A stretch of DNA of 64,000 nucleotides from positions 34,608,719-34,672,718 of the forward strand of contig OY829541.1 of the NCBI GenBank assembly GCA_963691705.1. The letters run 5' to 3'. This DNA is from Viola odorata. Taxonomy: Eukaryota > Streptophyta > Magnoliopsida > Malpighiales > Violaceae. The notes under the pieces are model-generated. The model was not told the DNA's origin. It saw only the letters and a program-made list of their open reading frames with translations, and ran no database searches. Shown piece by piece: positions 32,456 through 43,578 of this stretch; positions within the stretch are counted from its first letter, which is position 1; every line of letters begins with the position of its first letter. The position numbers were made by a program, and so were the translations under genes.

Positions 32456-32800
32456 CTATCGTGGGAAAATGGAAGTGCAAAGAATCGCGAAATTCCAGCT
32501 AGTAACTAGATGCGTGATCCCTAGTGAAGTAGAGCTGACGAAAAAAGCGATTCATGCGACTTCCATGACAGAACGTCCTATGACGGCAGCGCAAAAGCCC
32601 CTACGGGTAATCACTATCTCTCGTAACCCGTTATTCTACTAATGGTTTACAATTGAGAATGTGCAGAATAACTTTCGAGTAGCGGAAAGATTGACGACTG
32701 CACAAAGTAACGATACTATGAGGCTCGCCGGGAAAACCAACCCGATACCGACGTCAGCGATCTCTATTGCTGAAATGTTACGAGTCTGCTCGAGAAAACC
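32456..32800 (+). other. Spacer after the stem-loop array
   Basis: No sense gene is supported. The antisense gene copy 2 ends near its right edge (stop at 32805-32807 on the minus strand). Confidence 0.4.
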
Positions 32801-32804
32801 CGCT

Positions 32805-35102
32805 TCATTTCCAACCCTCCGCTTTAGCTCGGCGAAAACCCGCTTCATTAAGGTCAGCAGACTTTCGTTTAAAGGCCTTTGTGACCTCGTCACCTTTGTA
32901 TGCATCTGCTCCATGGATTTCTTCAAAGCATTCCACCAAGATAGTGGCCGTCTGCTCGACGTGACACAAGCTCTTATCGGTTGATTCTTTTATCAGAGCG
33001 GTTCTCTCTTCCTCCCAGGCTGCCTTCTCCCTTGCCAAGGATGACTTCTCTCCTTCTAGTATGGCATTCTTTGCCTCAAGAGCAGACACTCGCCCCGACA
33101 GCCCCTGCTGAGCTAGTGAAAATTGAGCGCGTTCCTCTAGCAACTTATTCTTCTCATTTCGCTCTCGCGAAAGTTCAGAAAGGGACGCGGTAAGAGAAGC
33201 AGCCTAACGCTATACGTGCTCTGTCCAATACCGAAATTTCACAAAATTGGAAAAGATTCCAGTACGCAACGAGTTCACCTTATCATCATCTGTCTGCGAG
33301 AGGAAAGCTTCCCGCTCAGCAGGGGTCGATAGTATCTAGGCTGCCAAAAAAGCCGAAACCTCGACTGAGCCATCGCCCCCAAGAGCCGCTAAGCCCGTAT
33401 TGCAGAAATCATATAAACCCACTTGGTGAGTTATAGTACCTGGCTCACTCGAGGAACTTAGATCCGCAGCATAGTTAAAGGTAGAGGCCCCTTCACCACA
33501 GCATTGCGATAAAGGAATGCTCGAAGGTACAAAGGCCAATTGAACGGCATAGGAACCGTGAGGGTGATAGCCCGTAAAGTCCTGCAAACCTTCTTGATAG
33601 CCCGAGTGAGGACCATATGTGTGGACAGGCCCACCGAAGGAGTTGGGTGAAGCCCCGAAAGTCTCAGTCGTTCCCATGTTCACCAAAAATTCAGAAGGAT
33701 GGGTCTGGGGACCATCCATAGAAACAAAGGTGTTGTCCGGTCAGACTTCCCCTGCAGCGACAGTAGAGGATAAGCTTCCACCCTCACCCTCCGCCCTAGA
33801 TCTCTTCCTGGAACCGCCTAGCACACGACCCATGTCCATCTCGCCTGTGGGAGAGGCGGAGGTAGACCCAGTAATGGTCTCCTGCTAAGAACCCAGTACG
33901 AAACACAGATAAGAGAAATGGCAGTAAACACCGATAAATAGTGTATCGTAACAAAGAAACACACTCACAACAGCAGTCTTGAGGGGAGGTGCTTCCGAAG
34001 AACCTGCCGCGTCCGGAGAAGGAGTAAGAGCGGCAACGCTTCTTGTTCTTTTCTTCTTTTTTCCTTTGGCAAGGACCTTAGAAGAAGACGGTTGGGCAGG
34101 AGCGGCAGCAACGGTCACGATAGGGATACCTGAAGGAATGTCGGTATTCCCCTCACCGGCTGAGGAAGAAGATACTTGAGCAAGGCTCACGAAAATGGTA
34201 GGAAGCACAGTTGAGTTATCGGGCAGCTTCTGTGGAGATGGCCTTCTCTTTTTCTTCTCTATCCTGGGCCCTTTTCAGTCGCCTTCTAACATTTTCAGGC
34301 TTGTAGTCAGGATCTGTCGCTGCATAATGACAAAGTAACGATTAGCATTAGTACCAGTACTAATAAAGAAGGAAGCGACTCGACACTCATGTCTAACGCA
34401 GTCCTTCATATCGACTCTGCACGCCACATAGCGGATATGAACGCTGATTTCCAGCTGAAGGAGTTTGTCTAACCAGTCTTGTTCACGCTGAGGAAGAGTC
34501 TCAGGCCGACCCCAGACGTTGTCCTTAACATCTTGGTTAAACCCAGACCGCCACCAGGAACTGGGGTCTTCAGGAAGATCTATCACAAAGAACTCTTTCT
34601 TCCAAACATCGACAGAGGACTCAATATGGAGAAGTTTCCAAGTGAAAGACTTGAGTGAATCATCGTCATAATGAGGTGATATCGTTATCACCCCTCGACA
34701 CTTCATCAGCTTAAAAACTGATTTAAGCAGTAAAAGAGAAGGGGAAATGATCCCCTTATATTTACAGAGTTCTAAGAAAGCATAAACGCAGCAGTACGCA
34801 TTTGGGGCCAATTGAACAGGATTCAAATCATAGGCAATGAGCAACTATTTTATGAAAGAATTAATGGGAAGCTGGAAACCGTAGCAGAATATTTGTGTGT
34901 ACAAGACCCTACGCTTGCCCGTCAAAATGCTATTTAGGCGTACCGACTCAGGGGCAACGGAGGCCTTATAGCGGGCAGGAATAACAGCATTATGTGCGGC
35001 TAAATGCTCGTTAAGAGCAGCCTCAGAGGTGATACTACTAACTGTAATATCCATCTTCTTCTCATCGGCAGATCTCGACTCAGAGTGGTGAGTCTTAGCC
35101 AT
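32805..35102 (-). pseudogene. Antisense accessory gene, copy 2 (gypsy-associated plant mobile-type protein)
   Basis: Read on the minus strand from ATG 35102. The N-terminal folded region (35102 to about 34400) includes LNEHLAAHNAVIPARYKA and YDLNPVQLAPNAYCCVYAFL, SPSLLLLKSVFKLMKCRG and WWRSGFNQD, and aligns with copy 1. A TAG after PINSFIK (34845-34847) interrupts it. Introns are visible: one starting GTGTCGAGTCG near 34397, and one starting GTGAGTGTG near 33970 and ending TTAGCAG. The C-terminal part (33143-32805) is a Glu/Lys-rich coiled coil (LLEERAQFSLAQQG, ALEAKNAILEGEKSSLAREK). It resembles the Transposase_28 (putative gypsy-type transposon) proteins reported antisense in Tat elements. 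Function unknown. Stops near 33720 and 33210 show decay. Confidence 0.65.
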
Positions 35103-35693
35103 GGAAGAAATAAAAAAGTAAAGATGAAGAAGACGACGGAAGAAAATATGAGGTACCTTTAGAGAGAAAGCTCTTCGAAAACCTTGAACGGTGGCAAGAA
35201 AATGGGACGGCTAGAGAAAATATGAAGAAAGCAGAACGGCAAAAATAAGCAAAAGAAACAAATAATTGGGTTTTATAACCCTAATAGTCAACGAAACGAC
35301 GGACGTCGCAGTCGTTGCGTGAGAGGATCACAAGGAAAAGACTCAAGCAATGAGTACAATTCTAGAGAAGCGCGGCAACGCTTCGATTTTGCTAAAATTC
35401 TGAAGCACGCTAGCCCTAGGTGTCCTGAAAATGGACACGTGTGCCTGAGTTATCAAGACTTTTCTCCCACATCAATCAGAAGATCATAAGCATTAAATGC
35501 TCCAAAAAGCAGAAAAGATTTTCTGGAATAAGAACAAGAGCGATATCGCAGCAACGGAAACAGCGCGGGAAAATGAAACAAGGGTCTGTTATTGTCTAAA
35601 AATGAAGTACAAATATCATTTCGCCTAGAAAGGCGTTATTACAAGACAGAAAAGTGAATAAGCAGGAAAATCTTCCCAGAGGGTCGGCCTTGA

Positions 35694-37949
35694 CTAGCCA
35701 ATGGCCGGCACAAATATCGCTACCACCATTCGCTTACCCCCCCCCCCGAGAGAAGGAAAATCTCCCTCGCCTTCGCCTAAATCCTTTATCTTCTTGGAAG
35801 CATACTCGGATAGCCTGGTCAGATCAACAGCTCCCTGGCGATAGAGATCTACAAAGCCAGTGATACATACCTCCATAGTCTTATTTTTCCACCAGGCTAT
35901 TCTCGAGGGAACTTTGGCCAAATCCGCGTCACGAGACGATATCTCTTCACGAAGGAAAGAGTTTCTTTTATCAGCCGCAACCAGTTCCGCCTCTAGCAGC
36001 TCCACTTTAGCCTTCCCTTTGGATTTTTCTCGGGTGAGATCGGCGCGACACTCGCTCAACTCTGCCCGGGTGCTATCTTGAAGTTTGGACAGCTCTGTCA
36101 CCTTCGCCAAAGCGGCGTTCAATTGTTCTGTCGAATCGGGAGAGCGTCGAACCTTGTCACTCCGATCCTCGAGAAAATAGTTCAGCTCGCGAAAGCTGGC
36201 CAACATATCATTCAGGAGGCGTGAATGTTGAACTTCAGGAGGGTGCTGCAGGAACTCTTCCTTGTCCTTCGAAGAACTGAACATCTGGCCCACTATGGCC
36301 CCTACCGGCTCATCCCGCGATAGCGGATCTGATATCCCTAAAGCGCGAAGCCCGTCAGTACCGAAAGATGACAGGTCCAGCTGAAACGCAGCATCTCCTT
36401 GAGGACCTTGAGGGGAAAGGTCGGCGATAAACGGAGGAGAACAACTCTTTACGGAATCACCAACACCCGAGATCGATGAAAGGAATAAAGGCCGAGGCTT
36501 CCTCAAGACGGGATTAGGAGGAACATTTGGGTTTGAAACCGGCACGGTCACATCCAGAATACAGGAGGAAATCGGAGAATCAGGGCCGCCAGATGGCAAA
36601 GGTGGGCCCCCCGCTGTGGAAACCTCATTAGTTTTGGAAGGAACAACGGAAGATGCCTTGACAACCTCCGCCACTGGCGAAGTACTCGCGATAGGGCAAT
36701 TGTTGACCTTAGTGGGGAAGACTGCGTTTACTTCCTTCAAAGGAGGAACCGGGGGACCAGTCTCTTCCTTCCGGATTTTCTTCTTGAGACGCTCCATTTC
36801 GGCGCCTATCTCCTCGCTATTGTCCTCGGATGATTCCGCCACGGGATCGTTCTTCCTCGCCCTAAGCTTCATCCGCTGGGCAAGAGTGGCATGACGTAGT
36901 CCGAAACCGGCATCCATGCTCTCACTATCGCTATCAACTATTTCAGTCGCAGGACGACTCGAGGACACTCCCCTACCCCGAAGTGGTAACCAATTCTCAA
37001 GAAAACGAGAAGGTTGGGCGGAAACGTTGCGCGCTGCGACAGTCTTAATCCTCTTTTTCCTCGGTGGGATAACTGGATGGCTGGAACTTTCGGGCGACGG
37101 AGAGGGAGGTAGCGTTTGAAGCGGTACCACCTTCAGAGGAGCGTTATTTCCACCAGAGGAACAACCCTCAGCGCTACCTGTCAACGAAATATATTAATAC
37201 GGCAAGCAAAGTGAAGCGATAATGTGGCAAAAGAAAAACTCACCAACGACACATTCTTTCAAGAGTCTGAACCGAGCAAATTCTCGAATGAGGAAAGGCC
37301 CTTCTATCTCTAAGAGAGCAGAAACATGGGACGCATCGACGCTAGCCAGCACCTCTGGATTTTTCCAATCGGCGCTAGCAATCTTTTGATTAAAGCCTCC
37401 GCGCCACCAGCGGAACGACAGTCGAAGGGTAAAGAAACCGTTTTTCCAATTATCCACGTTCTCTTCAAAACCTTGGAAATTCTGCCAGAAAAATCGCACG
37501 ACGGTGTCATTCCACCTAGGAGTGATATCCACCAAGCAAGCACGACAGCTCAACTTGAAAAATGTGCGGAACAAATCAAGGGAGGGAGTGAAAATACGCT
37601 TCATTTCGCACGCCCGAAGAAATGCGTAAAGCCCACACCAAGAAGGCAGAGTTATTTGAACCGGATTGAGGTCATAGTGGTTCAGCAGCTTCATTAGAGA
37701 AGTATGAAGTGAGAGATGAAATCCGTAGAGGAACATCTTGAAGTAAACCAACCGAAACATCCCCCACATGGCAGCGTGAAGACGAATGTCTTTCATAGGG
37801 ATATAGGGGCGACAACCCAAGGGGAAGGTGATACCGTTCTCCTCCAACTCAGCCCTCAAAACTTCATCACAATAAAAAATACTACGGGCTCTCCTAGCCT
37901 CGAGATCGATGGGATTTTTGAATCTCGCAAAAGCTCTAACATGAGACAT
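35694..37949 (-). CDS. Antisense accessory gene, copy 1, two exons
   Basis: Exon 1 runs from ATG 37949 to 37244. A 66-bp intron (37243-37178) has GTGAG at its start and GACAG at its end, and exon 2 runs from 37177 to a stop at 35694. The intron is in phase: reading continues from ECVVG into SAEGCSS. The N-terminal half has LRAELEENGITFPLG, FHLSLHTSLMKLLNHYDLNP, SWCGLYAFLRACE, and a WW-containing segment. The middle is Ser/Pro-rich and disordered, and the end is a coiled coil (LSKLQDSTRAELSECRADLT). The related family is the gypsy-associated Transposase_28-type protein of Tat elements. No stop interrupts either exon. The C terminus is uncertain because a run of ten C on the + strand (35738-35747) could shift the frame. 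Function unknown; nothing in it resembles an enzyme. Confidence 0.7.
37178..37243 (-). other. 66-bp intron in antisense gene copy 1
   Basis: The minus-strand donor GTGAGTTTTTC and acceptor TTTCGTTGACAG frame a T-rich 66-bp segment with an in-frame stop. Removing it keeps the frame. An intron at the equivalent place is seen in copy 2. Confidence 0.7.
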
Positions 37950-38420
37950 AAGGAACTAGGAAAATAAACTATGGCAAGAGAGAGACAAAGTACCTAGAAG
38001 GGGTAGCCAGAGAACAGACCGCCGCCGCAGGCGAGCAGTTGTGGAGACTCTCCTCGAGCAAGAAGAAACACAGGAGAAAGAGAAAGTGCGAAAATTCGCA
38101 GAATATTGGCAAAAATGATGAAAGAGAATAGGGTTTCCCTTATAAAGGTTCAACTTGAAGAAGAAGACAGCCTGTAAAAGGGAGACACGTGCGAAACAGA
38201 AAGGGACACGTGGACAGTCATTTATGTCTTCCAGAGAAGACGGTTATTGACTAAAAAACCAAAAGACGGTTGCGCCCAGCGATAACTGTCCCCCTGCGAC
38301 AACCCTTGACGCTTGAAGAAGTAATGCGAGAAAGCGATAGGGGCACCAAAGAAAATGAAGCGTTATCTTACTCAATCCAAATAGCCATACGGCATCTACA
38401 AAGAAGCAAGATAAACTAAA

Positions 38421-38840
38421 CTAATCACTATTCGACCAAGTAATATCATAGCAGTAGACTACATCATCATCCGAGAGCGATGGCTCCCCGCTAAAGGGAG
38501 GGAAAGGCTCTTTCCTCCTCTTTCCCACGTGTACTAGTGATCGGTCGGGTTTCTCTTCTGTGGTCGACATCGCCGTTTCAATGCTCGCGGAAGGGAAAGC
38601 TATTTTTGGCCCGACGCGGGGAGGAAGAGAGGGTTCGTCCCCCTTTTCAGCAGAAGGGGCATGATACTTGGAAAGTGGCGCAGATACCTGGGAGGCATTT
38701 TTCCTCTACCTCTTGCGTCCCTGCCGGCGAACAAACGGCCTCCACGGAGGCGACGGAGGAGGATTGTCCGAGTCCTGCGAAGTCAGAGGAGTTGGCGGAG
38801 AACCCCGCGCTGCGGTATCTAAAAAATAAGAGTCAACCAT
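38421..38840 (-). pseudogene. Small antisense ORF with one internal stop
   Basis: ATG at 38840 on the minus strand opens a 139-codon frame with a single TAG at 38708-38706. It starts MVDSYFLDTAARGSPP and is Pro/Ser-rich with a basic segment (RPFVRRQGRKR). It ends in EPSLSDDDVVYCYDITW, and no domain is recognised. Its position between the antisense genes and the 3' LTR, and its acidic tail, suggest a third antisense gene or a further exon. The overlapping + strand frame (38537-38842) is treated as a shadow. Confidence 0.4.
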
Positions 38841-39301
38841 GAGAGTACAGACGATCTGCCAAGAGGAAAAATAAGATGAACAGAAAGGAGGGAGAGGATC
38901 CCATTAAGTAGCCAAAAGAAGGGGAGAAGCTTTTGATCTTCCTACACGACTTTTGAGAACAGACACGTGTACAACCTGGAGTGCAAATCCAGATTTGCAG
39001 TCACGCCTGTTGAAATCTCCCCCAGATCGAGGAGAACCGAAGCTTAACCCAATCAGCAGATAAGGAGGCGGTGGCGCAGAATTAATGCGGAACGGTTAGC
39101 GAGGAAACCGTCCAGTAACTAACTCATTTTCGGTTGGACTTGGGAGGCCTCCAACCGAAAAAAGACAAATGGCACGTTAAAGAAAAAGGATAGTAACAAG
39201 CGGTAAAAAAGAGAGTTTATTTATTAAGGCCTAAATGGCCAAAAAAGTACAGGGGCGAAAGCAGGAAAGGAGAAAAGGTACAAAGAAAGCCACCGCCGCT
39301 A

Positions 39302-39706
39302 GGCGTCAGAACCAGCATCCTTGGGCACTTCAGGAATTTCTCACAGAGAGTCCATGACCAGAGTCAGGTCGGCAGAAGTGACCCTCATTCCCTTCAAGCA
39401 GCACCTCAGCATGTCCTTGCGCTGCTGCAGCATGGCGATCACCACCTGAATTCGAGCGATGGAGGTAGCCAACCTTGACACGCTCTCTAAAGGACTAACA
39501 TCCTCCAGAGACGTGGCTCCCAGCCTAGAATGGAGTGGGGTCAGCATCCCTTGCAGCTCCAGGATGTCCTCGGAAGTCTTGACCAGCATGTTCTCCAGGA
39601 ACCCAACGTCACCATCAATGAGGTTCTTGAGAGTGTGGCCCTTGGAAAGGAGAAATTTTTTAGTCAAATGATCCATGATGCGAATTGCCAAAGATGAGAA
39701 GAGCAT
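39302..39706 (-). pseudogene. Antisense coiled-coil ORF near the 3' LTR
   Basis: Minus-strand frame from ATG 39706 (or the internal ATG in MDHLTKKFLLSKGH at 39676). It encodes an amphipathic helical protein of about 120 residues (LENMLVKTSEDILELQGML, SLEDVSPLESVSRLATSIAR). A TGA at 39341-39343 precedes EIPEVPKDAGSDA and a second stop, so an Arg codon has probably mutated. The family is unknown to me. It shares the antisense orientation of the other accessory genes. Confidence 0.45.
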
Positions 39707-40576
39707 GGAGAAAGCCCCAGATTTATAGGCTCCGAAGAAAAAGGGGTCTTGGGAAAAAAGGATATCCTCAAAAGACGAGCCGTCCCGTTGCCCTCGAAGG
39801 ATGATGGACCTGAAACAGAAACGAAGGACGACGTTCGTATATCGCCCACGACACAGATGTTCGAAAGGAATACGAGATCGAGTCCTGAAAAAACGTCAAG
39901 GAACACAATATTACGGGTGGCCATAACGTAAAAGCCGTACGATTGTAGGTATCCACAGAATAAGACCGCGTCGATGTCGCAGGTAGCTCCTAGCAGTGTA
40001 AAGCCTCGCTGATATCGCAGGTATCTGGTGGTATAAAGCCGCGCCGAACGTAGGTAGCTGATGGCATAAAACCGCGTCAATATCGCTGTCTCCATGAGCG
40101 GAAAGGAAAGAACCCGCGTATTCCTAACCATCTCTGTAAGTATAAAGTTTGCTAACATCCCCATAAAATACCTATCTCCTCTAAGTGTTTGCAGCTCACT
40201 CAAAAGGATGATAGACTCGGAACGTATACAATCCTATCTCAACGGTATAAATCCGGTCCCGGCTCGCGGCAACGGTGACAATGGAACATCGGTAGCTCTC
40301 TTATACTACGGCGATCTTGCAACCTTCTAAAGCCCCACCGGTAGACCGGGTGAGATAATATAGCTAGGCGAAAGTGACGCCCTAACGGTTACGAACAAGA
40401 CTTAGGCGATGTCTATTGTTTAGGTGGATCTCTGTCATATCGAAAGAGACAAAGAAGCTTGTAGACCCCGTGAGCATGCCACCTTGAGAAATAAAGGACT
40501 CTCACTTAAGATTCCAGGCATGGACAGGGAACGACAGCCCTTGGTAAACACTCGGGCACGTTTTCAGTTGGGCTTA
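39707..40576. other. Element B region before the 3' LTR, with ~35-bp repeats
   Basis: Three to four diverged units of ATAAARCCGCGYCGATATCGCAGGTAGC form lie at about 39958-40090. No gene is supported. A 179-codon minus frame (39664-40203) runs through these repeats and overlaps the previous ORF, so I do not call it. No polypurine tract is seen directly before 40577. Confidence 0.5.
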
Positions 40577-41188
40577 TGATAACTATTAAGGCAATCCTAA
40601 AGGTATTTCTGTAATTATGACCCCTGCTGAAGAGGGAGTCCCACAAGCTAGGACGGAACCTCTAAACTATCGCTACCAGACTTTGAAGAGTTTACTGGGA
40701 TGGTCGACGTCAGCGGAGGGGGAGGTCTCACGCATCTCTACACGCAAGGCATCATCCCATCCCAGGGACCTATAGGGCCATCGTACCCGCGTCATCGTAG
40801 GTATCGCCCCCGATATCATCATGGGTATCGCCCCCGCACCCTCCTCGGAGACAGCAGCTACAACGTTACCTAGAGTATCGCTGATGACGTCATCGTCAGG
40901 TATCGCCCATGACGCCATCAGGAGCATCGACTGGCCTGGATATCGCCCTTTCGTCCAGCTATCGCCTCCAGTGGTCTACAAATACCCCTTAATCTAAACA
41001 TCAAGTAAGCTGGATTTTCACGAACTGGAACTGCTGCTATTTTTGAACCGCTTACTGACTTAGGCATCGGAGTGTCTGCGCCGGAGCCCCCCTCCAGCGC
41101 TTTGCAGGTGGGATCGACGGCAACTACAGCAGCACCAACCGACAGAAGTCATCATCCCGATCACCGCAGAATCCGAATATTGTTATCA
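40577..41188 (+). repeat. 3' LTR of element B
   Basis: 612 bp with the same ends as the 5' copy, followed by ATCAT. About 20 substitutions separate the two LTRs by eye, mostly transitions. Confidence 0.95.
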
Positions 41189-41193
41189 ATCAT

Positions 41194-42795
41194 TGGTTGT
41201 TTAATTGTTTTACTTGATATCTTTGAGTTTTTCTCTTAATGCATATTTTGTGCGTTTTGCATCAATGGGTTATTAATGATTCTTTAATGACGGGTTTAAT
41301 TTTTCTGCTGATTTGTTGTTTAATTGAATTTCTGTGTTGATTTTACTAAAACTATGTAATTGTGACGGGTTTAATTTTTAATGCATTAATTAGTTTAAAA
41401 GTTTTTCATGTAATTTTATTACAATTTCAGAGTAATTCATTCCAATTTCAGAGTAATTCATTCCATTTTCGAAGCTAATAGTTTAAATTTTTTTTATTAT
41501 ATTAGATAAATATTTATTTATGGTATTAATAACTTAAATTTTTTATGGTATTAATAAGTTTAATTTATTTATGATATTAGATAAATATTAGGTGGTAGAT
41601 GTTATATTATAAATAAATTGATTAAAAACATATATAAAGATACTAAAAAAATTAATTATAACACTTGAAATATATTGTGCCCTTTATGGTCATTTTATAT
41701 TCAAAACATAGTTTTAAAAAACTGTTTTACCAAATACCTCAGCTATCTCACAACACTTTTTAAAAAATTTACCAAACAACACACTCCATTTCCCAAAAGT
41801 CGTTTTCCCACCCAAAAAAATTTCACAACTTTTTCTCACAAAACCGGATCGCCAAACAAACCCTAAACATTTTCAGCAATTAGTAGAAAACAACAAGGGA
41901 GCTACCAACATGAAGTGAAACGATGAAATGAAACCATTAAAGTAGAAACCTTACAAATGTTAGGAATTACAAAATTAATACATAATTATAGGAAATAATA
42001 TTTAAAATATACTCGTGTATTTACAAATATATATCTAGATTTGTCGGGTGAGAGCTTAATATATTCATACCTATATTCACTTATTATTTTATAAGTGTTG
42101 AGCAACATGTGGGTAATTTTTCCCATGAATAGTCCTACGAATATCCATACTCGCGGGTCCAAATTTTCAGTTTATTTGGTATGAGGGATAAATAAATATA
42201 CTAATACTTTACATTATTCAAATTTGAAGTTGTATAGATAGTTGTGATACAACTATTCATGCGAACAACAGGAGTTATACATTGTGAAAAGTAAATAACA
42301 CAAACCTCACTTAGTTAACCCTACACTCAGTACAGGTAAGGTAGTAAACAGTGTGAATTGCAAGCATAAACACCAGTAAATATTTTCAAAATAGCAATAC
42401 CTTTATAATGCTCGAAACTTACACTGATTTCTCCCCAACAGTACCAAGTTGAAAAACAAGCAATTTCAATCTTCATTCATCATCACTCTTTAAAGAAAAT
42501 ATGACATGACATGACAATTGTGGGTGGAAGCATTATCTATCCATTATCCATTAATCATCACTTTGTAACAAAAAAGAGATATTTCTGAATGCATTATCTA
42601 CCCACAACAATAACCACGTTCCAAATTTACCATATTCAGGACACAATTATGTATATAATATAACAAGGCACCTAATATCTAAAACAAAGAACGCAAAGAG
42701 TGTACATTTGTCTAGGAATAAAATAGGAGGCATCAACACCTTAACAGTCTCCTCTAGAGATTCCACAAGGCCTACTAGGCAGTATGAACTAGGGC
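41194..42795. other. AT-rich intergenic sequence between RABA2 and RAD23
   Basis: Before element B arrived, this followed directly on the 3' flank of the RABA2 exon. No gene, RNA gene or complete transposon is seen. Short frames such as 41675-41866 have no homology I recognise. Confidence 0.45.
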
Positions 42796-43174
42796 TCAAT
42801 CATCAAGTTCATGCATGTGATCTAACAGAGTTGGCCGCCAGTTCTTCATTCTTGTTGCATGCAAAGTACACCTCCAACACAGTGGCTCCATCGAAGCCCA
42901 TTGCTTCTAGTTGCAAAATTCATGTTACAATACAACAATATTTTCAAAGCAATTGTCCACAATACATAGAACTGACAGCAAAAAAATGTCATCATACAAT
43001 GAAATTTAGAGATCAGAAAACTCACGCGCTCAATTGCTTCACGCTCCTCAGGGGTGACAGTTACAGACTGAGGCATTGCTGAGGCCAGCTCCCCCAGTAT
43101 ATTCCTGATCATACAATAGCCAAATTAGTACTACAAGTTCAGCTCACCCCTAGCCTTCAACTGGTTCATTTATC

Positions 43175-43547
43175 TGTTGAATATTGCCTATCACATGGCA
43201 ACACATTGGTCTCCACTTAGTTTCCTGCACATGTTGTCCTCCACTCAGCCTTCCCTGCACATGTTGGCCTCCACTCAGCCTAAAGCATGGCTGCCAATAT
43301 TCCTCCAGCATGGTTGCCCATCCTCCTCCAGCTCTACCCGCTCCTCTCCACTCAAGGGAATAGCATTATTTAATACTAGGACTATTAGTATAAATAGGCA
43401 TCATCACATCTTGTAAATGTATGAAAATCAAAATGAAATAAAACATTCACTTCTCCGTTCATCCTTTCATTAGCCTCTTCTATTCATGCATGAATACTAT
43501 TCATGCATGTCCACTGTTCACTAAACACCAACCCACTGTTTTTAACT
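43175..43547 (+). repeat. 5' LTR of the Copia element
   Basis: 373 bp, TGTTGAATATTGCC to TTTTTAACT. TATAAATAGG at 43389 is a convincing TATA box, and AATAAAACATTC at 43437 a possible polyadenylation signal. Two diverged ~28-bp units (CCTGCACATGTTG with CCTCCACTCAGCC) lie in U3. Confidence 0.95.
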
Positions 43548-43559
43548 TGGTAGCGGAGC
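43548..43559 (+). promoter_or_regulatory. Primer binding site of the Copia element
   Basis: TGGTAGCGGAGC directly follows the LTR. It is the same 12-mer as in elements A and A2, and matches the initiator-Met site at 10 of 12 positions. Confidence 0.8.
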
Positions 43560-43578
43560 AAGGTTGATATAATTCACC

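Larger units (their letters stand above)
25328..41188 (+). mobile_element. Element B: 15.9-kb Tat-lineage Ty3/gypsy retrotransposon with antisense genes
   Basis: It has 612-bp LTRs at 25328-25939 and 40577-41188, with ends TGATAAC and GTTATCA and target duplication ATCAT (25323-25327 and 41189-41193). Gag, protease, RT, RNase H, a second RNase H and integrase lie on the + strand (26026-31896). They are followed by a structured repeat array (32004-32455) and antisense genes (32800-39706). The order and the second RNase H are typical of the Tat lineage. Stops and frameshifts break the polyprotein. The LTRs differ at about 20 positions by eye (3-4%). The element landed 115 bp after the RABA2 stop codon. 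Confidence 0.95.

Noticed and set aside
39664..40203. 179-codon minus-strand frame before the element B 3' LTR
   Set aside because: It runs through diverged ~35-bp tandem repeats and overlaps a more plausible antisense ORF in another frame.
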